Positions 19,956-29,564 of a stretch of 64,000 bases of DNA are shown here, piece by piece (the first letter of the stretch is position 1; each line of letters begins with the position of its first letter). The notes beneath the pieces are model-generated. The model did no database searches and was not told the origin of the DNA. It saw only the letters and a list, made by a program, of their open reading frames with translations. The DNA comes from Clostridium simiarum (GTDB lineage: Bacteria > Bacillota > Clostridia > Clostridiales > Clostridiaceae). Where the stretch lies: assembly GCF_018919175.1 (NCBI RefSeq), contig NZ_JAHLQL010000006.1, positions 62,001 to 126,000 on the forward strand, read 5' to 3'. Position numbers and translations under genes: made by a program.

Positions 19956-19985
19956 GGCAAGGGATATTTCCTTTGTCTTTTTTTA
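19956..19985 (+). terminator. Terminator of the ECF/ABC locus
   Basis: GGCAAGGG (19956-19963) pairs with CCTTTGTC (19970-19977), with two G-T pairs, followed by T8. Confidence 0.75.
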
Positions 19986-20073
19986 TTGGAAATTAAAAAA
20001 GCACTATGTTTTTAGGTTCTATAATCCCCATACATTTGGTAATTTTATATAAAAATAAGGGAATAAAGGTATA

Positions 20074-20105
20074 TACCCTATGAAAAACAGTGGTTACATA
20101 GGGTA
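20074..20105 (+). promoter_or_regulatory. 9-bp inverted repeat upstream of traX-like gene
   Basis: TACCCTATG (20074-20082) and CATAGGGTA (20097-20105) are perfect inverted repeats separated by 14 nt, with no T tract following. This could be an operator for a dimeric regulator. The neighbouring response regulator is a candidate, without direct evidence. Nothing else gene-like was seen between 19986 and 20226. Confidence 0.45.
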
Positions 20106-20226
20106 AAAATCAATAAGAACCATTATCTAACTGAAACTTATTAATTTTTATTTTTTTATATAAACTTTATAAATTTTTTATAATTGGGTGCTAGATTGTA
20201 TGTAGAACTTAAAAGGAGGAATTGAA

Positions 20227-21054
20227 ATGACATTAGAAAAAAGCAAGAAAGGACTTACAGGGTTTCAAATTAAATTTTTAGCCCTTATATTTATGTTTAT
20301 TGATCATATTAATTATTTTTTTGAATTTACAGGTAAAGTGCCTGTTGTTTTTTCCTGGATTGGTAGATTAGCTGGAGGATTATTTCTATTTACCATGGTA
20401 GAAGGCTATACTCACACTTCTAATAAGAAAAAGTATTTTACAAGAATTTATTTAATGTCTGCATTTATGGGAGTTGTAAAATATTTAATTCAAATTATAC
20501 CGCAGCTTCAAAGAGGAGATGGATTCTATCCTGAAAATAGTATATTCTCAACTTTTGTAATTTTAATTATTATATTTAGGGGAATAGACTATATAAGAGA
20601 GAAAAAAATATTTAAAGGTGTTGCGCTTATCTTAGCACCATTTATAATAGCCTATAGCTTTAACTTCTTACCAAGAGCCATGATACCATACGCTTATATG
20701 TTAATATCTACTTTAGTGCCTTCTCCATTTTTAGCTGAGGGTGGATTATATGTAATTGCAACTGGGATTATATTATATCTATTTCATAAAAATAGAAAAG
20801 TACAAGCCATATCCTATGGAATCTTTGTATTGCTTTGGATGGTAGGTTTACCTTTAATTTATATTAGACCTATTAGTTTAACCCTTATGTTTACACAGTA
20901 TTATGAGTGGATGGCTGCTTTTGCTTTAATTTTTATGTTCTTATATAATGGAGAAAAAGGTAAGTCTATGAAGAGTTTATTTTATATATTTTATCCTGCA
21001 CACATATATATACTATATATTCTATCTTTCTTATTATATAGGCTTAAATATTAA
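20227..21054 (+). CDS. TraX-family membrane protein
   Basis: A 275-aa polytopic membrane protein with about eight hydrophobic segments. The opening GLTGFQIKFLALIFMFIDHI contains the IDHI signature of TraX-like proteins, named for the F-plasmid pilin acetylase. In Firmicutes these chromosomal copies have no proven role and are probably acyltransferase-like membrane enzymes. AAAGGAGGAATTGA precedes the ATG. A two-component system begins 14 nt downstream and may be co-transcribed with it. Confidence 0.8.
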   Translation: MTLEKSKKGLTGFQIKFLALIFMFIDHINYFFEFTGKVPVVFSWIGRLAGGLFLFTMVEGYTHTSNKKKYFTRIYLMSAFMGVVKYLIQIIPQLQRGDGFYPENSIFSTFVILIIIFRGIDYIREKKIFKGVALILAPFIIAYSFNFLPRAMIPYAYMLISTLVPSPFLAEGGLYVIATGIILYLFHKNRKVQAISYGIFVLLWMVGLPLIYIRPISLTLMFTQYYEWMAAFALIFMFLYNGEKGKSMKSLFYIFYPAHIYILYILSFLLYRLKY

Positions 21055-21068
21055 AATTTGGAGGGACC

Positions 21069-21755
21069 ATGGAAACTATTCTTATTATCGATGATGAAGC
21101 CGATCTTGTTATGATAATAAAAGATGTATTAGAAAATAACGGATACAATGTATTAACTGCATACAATGGTTTGGATGGAATTGAATTGTCTAAGAAAAAA
21201 CCGGATTTAATAATATTAGATATTATGATGCCTGATATAGATGGTTTTAATGTATGTAACTCCATTCGTGATAATATAAATTGTCCTATTTTATTTTTAT
21301 CTGCAAGAAATTCAGAAGCTGATAAAATAAAAGGGTTAGCTATTGGTGGAGATGATTATATAACTAAGCCTTTTAGTGTAAAAGAGTTAGTTATGAGAGT
21401 TAAAGCTCATTTAAGAAGAGAAAAAAGAGCTTTAAATAGAGAAGATGAGGATTTTTTACAATTTAAAAATTTAAAAATAAACCTTAAGGGAATGACTGTT
21501 ACAGTTAAGGGTGAAGATTTAAATCTTACTAAAAAGGAATTTGAAATAGTAGAACTTCTGGCTCTTTATCCTGGACAAGTTTTTTCAAAAGAGCAAATAT
21601 ATGAAAAAATATGGGGATTTGATGGCATGGGATGTACCTCAACTGTTACAGAGCATATTAAAAAGATTAGATTTAAAATTTCAGAAATTGAAGAAAGTAC
21701 TCAATATATAGCTACAGTTTGGGGAGTTGGTTATAAGTGGGACTTAAGACAGTGA
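21069..21755 (+). CDS. OmpR-family response regulator
   Basis: A 228-aa regulator with an N-terminal receiver (acidic pair DDE near residue 8, phospho-acceptor Asp in LIILDIMMPDIDG, Lys in TKPF) and a C-terminal winged helix ending SEIEESTQYIATVWGVGYKW. TTTGGAGGGACC precedes the ATG. It is paired with the overlapping histidine kinase. The upstream TraX-like gene is a possible target or operon partner. Confidence 0.95.
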   Translation: METILIIDDEADLVMIIKDVLENNGYNVLTAYNGLDGIELSKKKPDLIILDIMMPDIDGFNVCNSIRDNINCPILFLSARNSEADKIKGLAIGGDDYITKPFSVKELVMRVKAHLRREKRALNREDEDFLQFKNLKINLKGMTVTVKGEDLNLTKKEFEIVELLALYPGQVFSKEQIYEKIWGFDGMGCTSTVTEHIKKIRFKISEIEESTQYIATVWGVGYKWDLRQ

Positions 21756-23176
21756 AAGACAAGAGTTTAAAACATCAGTTTATATGGGCTTTTATAAAGA
21801 TAATTGTTATAAGTCTTACTCTATCTATACTAAGTTTTATAATCTGGTTTGAAACTTTTGAATACATTAAATATCCAGCTAACCATTACGAAAGTCAATT
21901 ACCTAACATCATACAAGAGATTAATGGGAAATATGAGGTTGTTTTGGATAAAAGCTTTGAAGAGGAAATGAATAAAATAGTACCAAAGGAAGGGATCTTA
22001 TATCAGGTTCTAGATAGTAAGGGTAACTTAATATATGGAAATATTAAGAATCCTTTAATTAAAAATGAAAGAGAATTATATGAAAATCTAAATTCTAATC
22101 TAAATTTACAAAATAATAGATTTGCTAGAGTTATACCTGTTTTTAATAAGGAAAATAATATTAAAGGGGCAATCCTATTAGAGTATCAACTTAAAAGTAC
22201 TCAGAGAACAAAGAATTCCTTAGTATTTAAATTATTTAATTTAGTAATCTTTATACCTTTTGTATACATAGTAACCTTTACGATAATATATTCTAAAAAA
22301 CTCACTAAGAATATAACAAAGCCTATTAATTTATTAATGGAAGGATCAGAAAAAATTAAGAATAAGGATTTGGATTTTTCTATAAATTATAAGGAAAATA
22401 ATGAAATAGGAAAACTTTGTGATGCTTTTGAAGATATGAGAGCTAATCTTAAAGAATCTTTAATAAAACAATGGGATATGGAGGAGAAAAGACAAGAAAA
22501 TATGGCAAGTATTGCCCATGATTTAAAAACTCCTTTAACTATTGTAAATGCTTATTCTGAAGCCCTAATAGATGGTTCAGTTAAGAAGGATAAGTTTAAA
22601 GATTATATAGAAGTAATTAAAAGAAATAATGAAAGAGCCTTAATATTATTAGATGATATGAATAAGATATCTAATATTGAAAATCCTAATTTTATTTTAG
22701 AGCCTAGAGAGATTAATATTATAGAGTTTTTAAAGGTAAAAGAAAAAGATTATAATCTCTTATGTAAAGAAAAAGGAATTGGTTTTAAAATAGATATTAT
22801 AGATTTAAGAGAGAAAAATTTTATAGATAGATTTGATATTAAATCTCTAGAGCAAGTATTAGATAATATTATATCCAACAGCATTAGATATACAGAAAAA
22901 GGTGAGTATGTAAAATTAGATATACTATGTAGAGATGATGAGATAGAATTTTCTATTGAGGATAATGGAAAGGGATTTACTAATGAGGATTTAAAAAATC
23001 TATTTAATAAATTTTATAAGGGAGACAAATCCCGTTCCTTTAAAACAGGACATTCTGGTCTAGGTATGTACATAGCTAAGACTATTGTTGAAAAGCATGG
23101 GGGATGTATTAAAGCTGAAAACAATAATCCAAAGGGGGCTATTATTAAATTTAATATAAAGCCAATAAAGAGCTAA
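21737..23176 (+). CDS. Sensor histidine kinase
   Basis: A membrane kinase of 479 aa. It has a membrane helix near residues 15-38, an extracellular sensor of about 120 residues, a second helix near 165-188, a HAMP linker (KPINLLMEGSEKIKN), H-box IAHDLKTPLT, N-box DNIISNSIRYT, and G boxes EDNGKGF and GHSGLGMYIAK. It overlaps the response regulator by 19 nt from GTG 21737, which has GGGGAG 10 nt upstream. GTG 21752, which overlaps the regulator stop as GTGA, is an alternative start. It resembles VanS-type or antibiotic-sensing kinases in layout, but the signal is unknown. Confidence 0.93.
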   Translation: MGLKTVKDKSLKHQFIWAFIKIIVISLTLSILSFIIWFETFEYIKYPANHYESQLPNIIQEINGKYEVVLDKSFEEEMNKIVPKEGILYQVLDSKGNLIYGNIKNPLIKNERELYENLNSNLNLQNNRFARVIPVFNKENNIKGAILLEYQLKSTQRTKNSLVFKLFNLVIFIPFVYIVTFTIIYSKKLTKNITKPINLLMEGSEKIKNKDLDFSINYKENNEIGKLCDAFEDMRANLKESLIKQWDMEEKRQENMASIAHDLKTPLTIVNAYSEALIDGSVKKDKFKDYIEVIKRNNERALILLDDMNKISNIENPNFILEPREINIIEFLKVKEKDYNLLCKEKGIGFKIDIIDLREKNFIDRFDIKSLEQVLDNIISNSIRYTEKGEYVKLDILCRDDEIEFSIEDNGKGFTNEDLKNLFNKFYKGDKSRSFKTGHSGLGMYIAKTIVEKHGGCIKAENNNPKGAIIKFNIKPIKS

Positions 23177-23243
23177 TATAAAGTAAATAAAAGGATAAGC
23201 TTATATATACCAAACATTGAGGGCACTACATTTAACTTAGAAT

Positions 23244-23305
23244 AATTGCACATAAAATTGTAGTTGAAATATAAATCTACAATTTATGTGCAATTAATTT
23301 TTCAG
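23244..23305 (+). terminator. Long-stem terminator after the histidine kinase
   Basis: Arms at 23244-23263 and 23277-23295 pair over about 19 bp with one mismatch. T-rich sequence follows. Confidence 0.65.
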
Positions 23306-23334
23306 GGAAATTCTATTATAGCTAGGTTTTTAAA

Positions 23335-23557
23335 GGAAGCTCATCTTCATGGCTTCAGATGAGTAAGTGACCACTATCAAGCCATAGGCCTTTGGTACCT
23401 GCTTAAGTGATTCACACAAGATCGTAGATCTTGGTTCTCTGCTTAAGCGACTATCACCAAATCATAGATTTGGGATATCTGCTTAGGAAGCTCATCTTCA
23501 TGGCTTAAGATGATACTCGAAGAGTAAACCACTACCATCAAGCCATAGGCTTAAGTA
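23335..23557 (-). repeat. Tandem hairpin-module array A
   Basis: On the minus strand this stretch contains the same modules as arrays at 50615-51001 and 58254-58640. Each inner hairpin has a 3-nt loop and is bounded by TAAGC and GCTTA-like ends. Modules include CCAAATC-TAT-GATTTGG, CCAAGATC-TAC-GATCTTG and a variant with AAGCC/GGCTT arms, plus the TACTC-TTC-GAGTA hairpin. The array begins immediately after the stop codon of the minus-strand chemoreceptor gene. I do not recognise the repeat family. Confidence 0.85.
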
Positions 23558-25612
23558 TTATTCGAAGATAAACTTAGAGATTCCCTCATTCATTTTTTCT
23601 GCTAATTTTGATAAGGATTCACTAGCATTTGATATTTCTTCTATGGTAGCACTTTGTTCCTGTACTGCTGCACAGGTTTCTTCCGAGCTAGCAGCATTTT
23701 CCTCTGATATTGATGACAAATGAAGAACCATCTCTACTAATTCATCTTTTTTACCTATCATTTTTTCGCTAGATTTATTTAAACTTTCCACAATTGACTT
23801 CATTTGATCTATGTTACTTGAAATTATTTCAAAGCTTTTATTGGTGCTATATACCCCCTCAGTTTGTGATGATGTCCTATCCTTTACTATACCCATATTT
23901 TTCACGGCTTCCTCTGTTTTTGCTGAGAGTTCTTCAATTATTTTTGAAATTTCACTAGTAAAATTATTAGATTGTTCTGCTAGTTTACGTATTTCATCTG
24001 CTACCACTGAAAAACCACGTCCCGCTTCTCCAGCACGTGCTGCTTCAATGGCTGCATTCAATGCTAAGAGGTTTGTTTGTTCTGCAATGCTTTTAATCAT
24101 TTCACTGGCAGTTTCAATTTTTTCTGCACCCTCATTTGTTTCTAAAATAACATGTTGTATTTTTTCTATAGCAGTGCTGTTCTCCTTTGTCTTTTCAATT
24201 AAGTCTTTTAGTGTTTCAACTCCTTCAATGGTTTTAAGGTTCACGTCTTCTAAAGCCTGATTTAAATTACCCATCATGTTCTGATTTTCTGTTATAAATT
24301 CCCCTAGTGCATTGGCATTTACCGTTCCCTCTTCTGTCTTCTTAGCTTGGTCACTAGCACCTTGTGCAATTTCATCCACAGCTTTTGTTATTTCATTAGA
24401 CACAAGTTCAGATTGTTGGCTACTTGCAGTTAATTCTTCTGAAGAAGCTGCTAATTGCTCAGAGGTATTGGCTATGTTTTTAATTATTCCTTTAATAGAA
24501 TCTTTCATTACTTCCACAGCACTTGCCATTTCCCCAAACTCATCTTTTTTATCCAATAATTCTTTAGGGACCTCTTTTGTAAAATCACCTTTAGATAGAG
24601 CTCCTAAAATCATCTTAAACTTATCAATTGACTTTATAGAATACTTTGAGGTATTAAATAAAATTATTGCTAAAACACAGAAAACCACAAGTCCAGATAC
24701 CGCAATGATTATAATATTTTTATATATGCTTGAGTACAGGTTTTCCATAGAAAAGCCTATATCAATTGCACCAATAGTTTCCCCATCTAATACAATAGGA
24801 AATGCAACTTCTTGTACAGTAATACCATTAGGGTTGTCATCATCTTTATAATCATATTGTGCTACATAAGTTTTTCCATCTATTACAGCGGTTTTGCTAC
24901 CAACATCACTACATTCTATTCCTATTCTATCCTTATTTCCATGAGCAGTTGCTTTTAGATTCTTATCTATAAAGAGAGCATAAACCACATTTTCTTCTTT
25001 TACTAATTCTTCAACTAAAGTTTGATAACTAAATTTTTTAGTTAAGTTATCAACTTCATTTGCTCGTATACTTATTTGAATAAAACTACCATCAATATTT
25101 CTTAAGTAACCATACTTATTATAGTTTTCTGATTCTGTATCTTTTCTTATTTCCTCCATTAGTTCAGGCTTTCCAGTTGTTCTGAATTTTTCTACGGGAT
25201 GATCTTTTGTTGTCTTCCAGCCTAGATAGGAGTCCACAGTAGAATAAATAATCTCACCCTCTGGGGAATACCAAAATACTTCATTTATCCCTAAAATTTT
25301 AACGAAATTTTTTAAAAAATCATTAGTTAAATTTTGTTGGTTTTCCATTATAATTTTTCCAGAAGTTCTAATTTTTTCTTCTAACATTAAATTTATATTT
25401 CTTAAAGATTGATTATTGTTTTCCGCCTTTGATGCTATTTGTTTTGCAAGAAGTATTCCGTCATTTTCCATCTGATTTAAAAGACTTTTTTTAATAAACA
25501 AAGATGAGACTATACCGATGATTGAAATGGATATAAATATAACTATTAAAGGAATTACAATGAGATTGGTCTTGATTGATGTTTTTTTGGACTTTTTCTC
25601 TGATGTTTTCAC
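23558..25612 (-). CDS. Methyl-accepting chemotaxis protein with Cache-type sensor
   Basis: A chemoreceptor of about 684 aa. It has an N-terminal membrane helix, an extracellular sensor of about 250 residues of Cache type (including the [16 protein letters not shown] region), a second membrane helix, a HAMP segment and the signalling coiled coil with the tip [19 protein letters not shown] prefer the GTG at 25612 (VKTSEKKSK), which has AGGGGTGG upstream, over the ATG at 25657, which lacks a binding site. The ligand is unknown; the Cache sensor suggests a small metabolite. The hairpin-repeat array A directly follows its stop. Confidence 0.93.
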   Translation of the reverse strand: MKTSEKKSKKTSIKTNLIVIPLIVIFISISIIGIVSSLFIKKSLLNQMENDGILLAKQIASKAENNNQSLRNINLMLEEKIRTSGKIIMENQQNLTNDFLKNFVKILGINEVFWYSPEGEIIYSTVDSYLGWKTTKDHPVEKFRTTGKPELMEEIRKDTESENYNKYGYLRNIDGSFIQISIRANEVDNLTKKFSYQTLVEELVKEENVVYALFIDKNLKATAHGNKDRIGIECSDVGSKTAVIDGKTYVAQYDYKDDDNPNGITVQEVAFPIVLDGETIGAIDIGFSMENLYSSIYKNIIIIAVSGLVVFCVLAIILFNTSKYSIKSIDKFKMILGALSKGDFTKEVPKELLDKKDEFGEMASAVEVMKDSIKGIIKNIANTSEQLAASSEELTASSQQSELVSNEITKAVDEIAQGASDQAKKTEEGTVNANALGEFITENQNMMGNLNQALEDVNLKTIEGVETLKDLIEKTKENSTAIEKIQHVILETNEGAEKIETASEMIKSIAEQTNLLALNAAIEAARAGEAGRGFSVVADEIRKLAEQSNNFTSEISKIIEELSAKTEEAVKNMGIVKDRTSSQTEGVYSTNKSFEIISSNIDQMKSIVESLNKSSEKMIGKKDELVEMVLHLSSISEENAASSEETCAAVQEQSATIEEISNASESLSKLAEKMNEGISKFIFE

Positions 25613-26247
25613 GATTTTCCACCCCTTTTTAATAGTGCAGGTATTAAAATTTTCCATATTTAATTTTTGACTTTATTTTCACATTACTACAATATTCGAT
25701 AAAAATTTTATTTTTCCTTTGTTTTTTCTACTATTTATTAAAAATAATAAAGCTTAGTATTGTATCTATATTTTCATGCAAGATTTCAATTAATAATCTT
25801 TTTTGTTTTATAAGTTTTATCTAACTTTTAACCTATCTTCATGTATTAAATAGTTTAATTACTTCTTAATTTATACACTTTCGGATTAACAAATTTTCAA
25901 AGAGCAAGATCTCTAGTAGAACTTAGTTGGATACTTGGTAGGTATTAGAAATTAAAAAACTTGACAGTATTTTCAGAATAAACTAAAATATAATAGTAGG
26001 TAAAATTTATCACACTAGGAGGATTAATGTAATGATTATAATGTTCTACTTTAACATCTAATAAAAAATAGAGTCATAATATCATAGGGATTTTGTAAGT
26101 TTTTATGCTTATAAGGTTTATTTATGATGGGCTTAATTATTATTTTATTAGTTAGTAGAACAACATTAATTACAATCCTTTAATTTAATTTCATTTAAAG
26201 ATTTTAAAGGCTACCATAAGTGTAGCTATCTTAGTCATTGAAATTTT
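25613..26247 (+). other. Intergenic region with a promoter-to-terminator interval but no gene
   Basis: No credible protein is encoded. A good promoter at 25961-25989 is followed by AGGAGG and ATGTAATGA, which gives no useful frame, and then by a strong hairpin at 26248. The interval could be a small RNA or the leftover ends of a deleted gene. Confidence 0.5.
25961..25989 (+). promoter_or_regulatory. Sigma-A-type promoter
   Basis: TTGACA at 25961-25966 and TAAAAT at 25984-25989 are separated by exactly 17 nt. Confidence 0.65.
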
Positions 26248-26290
26248 AAGGTTGCAAATGAATGTATGTTCATTTGCAACCTTTTATTAT
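26248..26290 (+). terminator. Strong 15-bp terminator hairpin
   Basis: Arms 26248-26262 and 26269-26283 are perfect complements with a 6-nt loop, followed by TTATTATTTTT. Confidence 0.85.
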
Positions 26291-26343
26291 TTTTGGAAGT
26301 ATATAAAAGAAATAAATTAGTAAAAATTTCTTTGGAGGAAATA

Positions 26344-26919
26344 ATGATGAATAAAAAATGTTTTGATATTTTTCCAGTGTTGGAAACTGAAAGACTTATA
26401 CTAAGGCAAATAAATTCAAAGGATAGACAAGTAATATTTGAAATATATGGTGATGCTAAGGTGGCGGAGTATGATTGGTTTAGTCCAATTGACAGAGAGG
26501 AGAAGGCTATAACATTCATTGAACACTTTAACAAGGAGTTTGAAGCTCAAGAAGAAATAACCTTTGGCATAGTTAGAAAGGAGGATGGAGCTTTTATTGG
26601 TTGTTGCTGTTTAGGAGATTTTGATGATGATACTAGTAGAAGTGAGATTGGGTACGTATTAAAGAGAAGAGAGTGGAATAAAGGCTATGCTACAGAATCC
26701 GTAAAAGCATTAGTTACCTTTGGCTTTGAAACTATGGATTTAAATAGAATAGAGGCTTTTATAACACCAGGAAATGATGCTTCTATAGCTGTGCTAAAAA
26801 AAGCAGGCTTTATTCAAGAAGGAATTGTTAGAGAAAGAGATTTAATTAAAGGAAAATTAGAGGATGGTGTGATTTTAGCTATACTAAAAAGAGATTATTT
26901 ATCAAATCACATTTTATAA
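26344..26919 (+). CDS. GNAT acetyltransferase, RimJ/RimL type
   Basis: A 191-aa acetyl-CoA-dependent N-acetyltransferase. It shows ETERLILRQI at the start, the acetyl-CoA loop region RREWNKGYATES and the NxxSIxVLKKAGF-like motif near the C-terminus. I place the start at ATG 26344 behind TTTGGAGGA; an in-frame ATG at 26266 lies inside the upstream terminator region. The substrate is unknown; relatives acetylate ribosomal proteins or small amines. Confidence 0.9.
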   Translation: MMNKKCFDIFPVLETERLILRQINSKDRQVIFEIYGDAKVAEYDWFSPIDREEKAITFIEHFNKEFEAQEEITFGIVRKEDGAFIGCCCLGDFDDDTSRSEIGYVLKRREWNKGYATESVKALVTFGFETMDLNRIEAFITPGNDASIAVLKKAGFIQEGIVRERDLIKGKLEDGVILAILKRDYLSNHIL

Positions 26920-27025
26920 AATACCAGTGTAGATAAGTTCTTTTAACTGTAGGATTAAGAGAGGTGCCATTATAAATAAACTGAACTTTAGCATAAAAAA
27001 TATTTCATGAGGGGAGAAATTAATT

Positions 27026-28081
27026 ATGAGAGAAAAATTAATAAATATTATAGAAGGTTTAGCAAAGGAAGAGAAGTTTTCAGGAGTAGTATTAATAAAT
27101 AAAGATAATAAGGAATTTTTTAAAGGTGCTTATGGCTACGCACATAGGGGGTGGAAGATACCTAATGCCTTAGATATAAGATATGGGACAGCTTCTGTTA
27201 CTAAGGTATTTACAGCAGTAGCGGTGCTCCAATTAATAGAAAAGGGATTATTAAATTTTGATACAAAGATAAGAGAATTATTAGATCTTAGTGAAAGTAA
27301 AATACCAACAAATGTGACAATAAAGCATTTACTCATGCATACTTCAGGAATAGGAGACTATTTTGATGAAGATAGTGAGGAAGCAAAAGAATGTATTTTA
27401 GGACAGGTTCCGAATTATTTTATAAAAGAAGTATCAGATTTATTACCTTTATTACTTCATAAGGAGCCAGTATTTGAGGCAGGGACAAAATTTAGCTATT
27501 GCAATGGAGGATATGTATTACTAGGACTAGCTATAGAAAAAGTAAGTGGCAAAAGCTATTTTGATTATGTTAAAGAAAATGTATTTTTAAAGGCTGGTAT
27601 GAAGTATTCGGATTTTATTCCACTGAATAAGGTTTCTGATAAAGTAGCGGAAAGTTATATACCTGTAGAAAATAATCAGGGTGAAGTTACTCAATGGAAA
27701 ACCAATGTGTATAGCATTCCTACTTATGGAGCTCCAGATGGAGGAGCCTTTGTAACTGCAGAGGATTTAATGATATTTATGAGAGCACTTAGAGAAGGAA
27801 AACTTTTATCAGAAGAAATGAGTAAAGCAATATTAACACCTCAAGTTACTGAATCTGAAAAGGATGGTAAGTACTTTCAATATAGTTATGGAATATGGTT
27901 CTTATCAAAGGAAGATGGTGTAATTCGTATGGAACTTAGTGGAGATGATCCAGGCCTTGAAGCAATGGCTTTTTATTATCCTAAACATAATATTGAGTTA
28001 GTGATCTTATCAAACATGGATAATTCTGCCTATGCTTTAACAAGGATTATAAATGAAATGGTTATAAATTCAGAAATATAG
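27026..28081 (+). CDS. Serine hydrolase of the class C beta-lactamase/PBP4* family
   Basis: A 351-aa protein with the catalytic SxxK motif in GTASVTKVFTAVA, the YxN motif in FSYCNGGYVLLG and HTSGIGDYF. No signal peptide is seen, so it probably acts in the cytoplasm as an esterase or peptidase rather than as a secreted beta-lactamase. GGGGAGAAATTAATT precedes the ATG. A GNAT gene starts 17 nt downstream, so the two are probably co-transcribed. Confidence 0.9.
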   Translation: MREKLINIIEGLAKEEKFSGVVLINKDNKEFFKGAYGYAHRGWKIPNALDIRYGTASVTKVFTAVAVLQLIEKGLLNFDTKIRELLDLSESKIPTNVTIKHLLMHTSGIGDYFDEDSEEAKECILGQVPNYFIKEVSDLLPLLLHKEPVFEAGTKFSYCNGGYVLLGLAIEKVSGKSYFDYVKENVFLKAGMKYSDFIPLNKVSDKVAESYIPVENNQGEVTQWKTNVYSIPTYGAPDGGAFVTAEDLMIFMRALREGKLLSEEMSKAILTPQVTESEKDGKYFQYSYGIWFLSKEDGVIRMELSGDDPGLEAMAFYYPKHNIELVILSNMDNSAYALTRIINEMVINSEI

Positions 28082-28097
28082 AAGGGAGAATATAATT

Positions 28098-28547
28098 ATG
28101 GAAATTATATTTAAAGAAGTGAATGTTCATAATTGGGAAAAATGCGTTGACTTGAAGGTTTCAGAGGATCAGAAAAATTTTGTAGCAGCAAATTGGTATT
28201 CATTATTACAAGCAAAATTTTATGAGGAGGAAGAGTTATACCCAATAGCTATCTATGATGGAGATACAATGGTTGGATTTTTAATGTATTGTCTAGACAT
28301 AGAGGAAGGCAGAAATAGATGGGAAATGTGTAGGCTTATGATTGATAAAAAATATCAAGGTAAGGGATATGGAAAGAAAACATTAGATAAACTATTAAAT
28401 CATATAAGAGAAAAATACGGAAATATAGAATTTTACACAAGTATAGAACCAGATAATATTGTTGCACAAAAGTTATATGAAAGTATGGGCTTTAAAAAAA
28501 CAGGAGAAATTCTTTGGGGTGAAGAGGTTATGATGGTTCAATTATAA
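28098..28547 (+). CDS. GNAT acetyltransferase, diamine N-acetyltransferase-like
   Basis: A 149-aa GNAT protein with the acetyl-CoA binding loop DKKYQGKGYGKK and the C-terminal AQKLYESMGFKKTGE motif. The MVGFLMY and RNRWEMCRLMID pieces resemble spermidine/spermine-type acetyltransferases of the BltD/PaiA kind, though I would not fix the substrate. GAAGGGAG precedes the ATG. It follows the serine hydrolase closely. Confidence 0.88.
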   Translation: MEIIFKEVNVHNWEKCVDLKVSEDQKNFVAANWYSLLQAKFYEEEELYPIAIYDGDTMVGFLMYCLDIEEGRNRWEMCRLMIDKKYQGKGYGKKTLDKLLNHIREKYGNIEFYTSIEPDNIVAQKLYESMGFKKTGEILWGEEVMMVQL

Positions 28548-28585
28548 ACAGAGTTCTTGGCTTTTAGAGGGAGGTTTCATTCCTA

Positions 28586-28755
28586 AACTGTTAATTTATA
28601 TAGAAAAATTCATCTCGGAGGAAGAGTTTGAAGATTATTTTAGCTTGGTTGCTAATGAAAAAGTAATGGAAATGGTTACGGAAAGAGCAATCTAGAGAAA
28701 TTATTTTGAGGTAACCAAAGCTAAATTTATAAAGGAAGAAGTGGTTATAGAATAG
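28586..28755 (+). pseudogene. GNAT-like gene remnant
   Basis: The frame reads EKFISEEEFEDYFSLVANEK, VMEMVTERAI, then a stop, then RNYFEVTKAKFIKEE and a second stop. The first part resembles the N-terminal beta-alpha segment of RimJ-type GNAT proteins. It has no start and an internal stop, so it is dead. Confidence 0.45.
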
Positions 28756-28791
28756 AATTATGAGAATCTAAAAAAGAAGGTGAAGATTTTT

Positions 28792-29403
28792 ATGCTTGAA
28801 ATTTTAGTTGTAAGACATGGACAATCTATTGCCGACTTAGAGTATAGGCACGAAGGAAGAGCTAATTTTCCTTTAACGGATTTAGGTGTTAATCAAGCTA
28901 AGGCAGCAGCAACTTGGATAAAAAATAATTTTCAACCAGAAATAATAATAAGTAGTACTTTACAAAGAGCATATAAAACTGCAGAAATCATTGGGGATGC
29001 AACTGGAGCTAAGATTATAAAAGAAGAAAATATTATGGAGTGGAATAATGGACTTCTTGCTGGGCTTTTAAGAGATGAAGCTGAAAAGATTTACCCTATG
29101 CCAGATGGAGGGAGAAAGCCACATCATGAATTTGCAGAAAGTGAATCTTATATAAACTTTAGAGCAAGAGCAGAAATGTTTTGGTCAAAATTTATTGAGG
29201 AGTACTATAGTTATGACGAAGATAAAAGAATATGCATGGTTTCTCATGGTGGGATGATAAATATGCTATTTGCATCTTTTTTAAATCTACCTATTAACAA
29301 TAATAGTATTTTAGTTACTGGTGATACAGGAATGCATCTTTGGAGAATAAAAGATAATAGGAAGATTATAGTTTTTTCTAATAGTCTAAAGCATTTGAAA
29401 TAA
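28792..29403 (+). CDS. Histidine phosphatase family protein
   Basis: A 203-aa phosphoglycerate-mutase-like phosphatase. It has the catalytic RHG motif in LVVRHGQS, a TLQRAYKTAE motif, the acidic EWNNG region and the second histidine in VSHGGMIN. I prefer ATG 28792 (MLEILVVRHG) behind AAGAAGGTGA over the in-frame GTG 28780. The substrate is not determined; relatives act on phosphosugars or alpha-ribazole phosphate. Confidence 0.9.
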   Translation: MLEILVVRHGQSIADLEYRHEGRANFPLTDLGVNQAKAAATWIKNNFQPEIIISSTLQRAYKTAEIIGDATGAKIIKEENIMEWNNGLLAGLLRDEAEKIYPMPDGGRKPHHEFAESESYINFRARAEMFWSKFIEEYYSYDEDKRICMVSHGGMINMLFASFLNLPINNNSILVTGDTGMHLWRIKDNRKIIVFSNSLKHLK

Positions 29404-29505
29404 ATAGTTGAAAACTAAATACTTAAAAAGTAATAAGAGCTTTAGATTCTGATAGAAGACTTATAAAGTTGAATATTACGAAGCAAATTAAAGTAGGCTT
29501 AACTT

Positions 29506-29543
29506 ATAAAGTTGCTGACAAATATATTTGCCAGCAACTTTAT
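29506..29543. terminator. Bidirectional terminator between convergent genes
   Basis: ATAAAGTTGCTG (29506-29517) pairs with CAGCAACTTTAT (29532-29543). The loop region can pair further. It lies between a plus-strand and a minus-strand gene end. Confidence 0.75.
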
Positions 29544-29564
29544 CTATACAGCTATAGGTTTTTT

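Noticed and set aside
23811..24851. Plus-strand open frames opposite the chemoreceptor
   Set aside because: The Ser/Phe/Leu-rich composition is that of an antisense reading of a helical chemoreceptor; no start signals are present.
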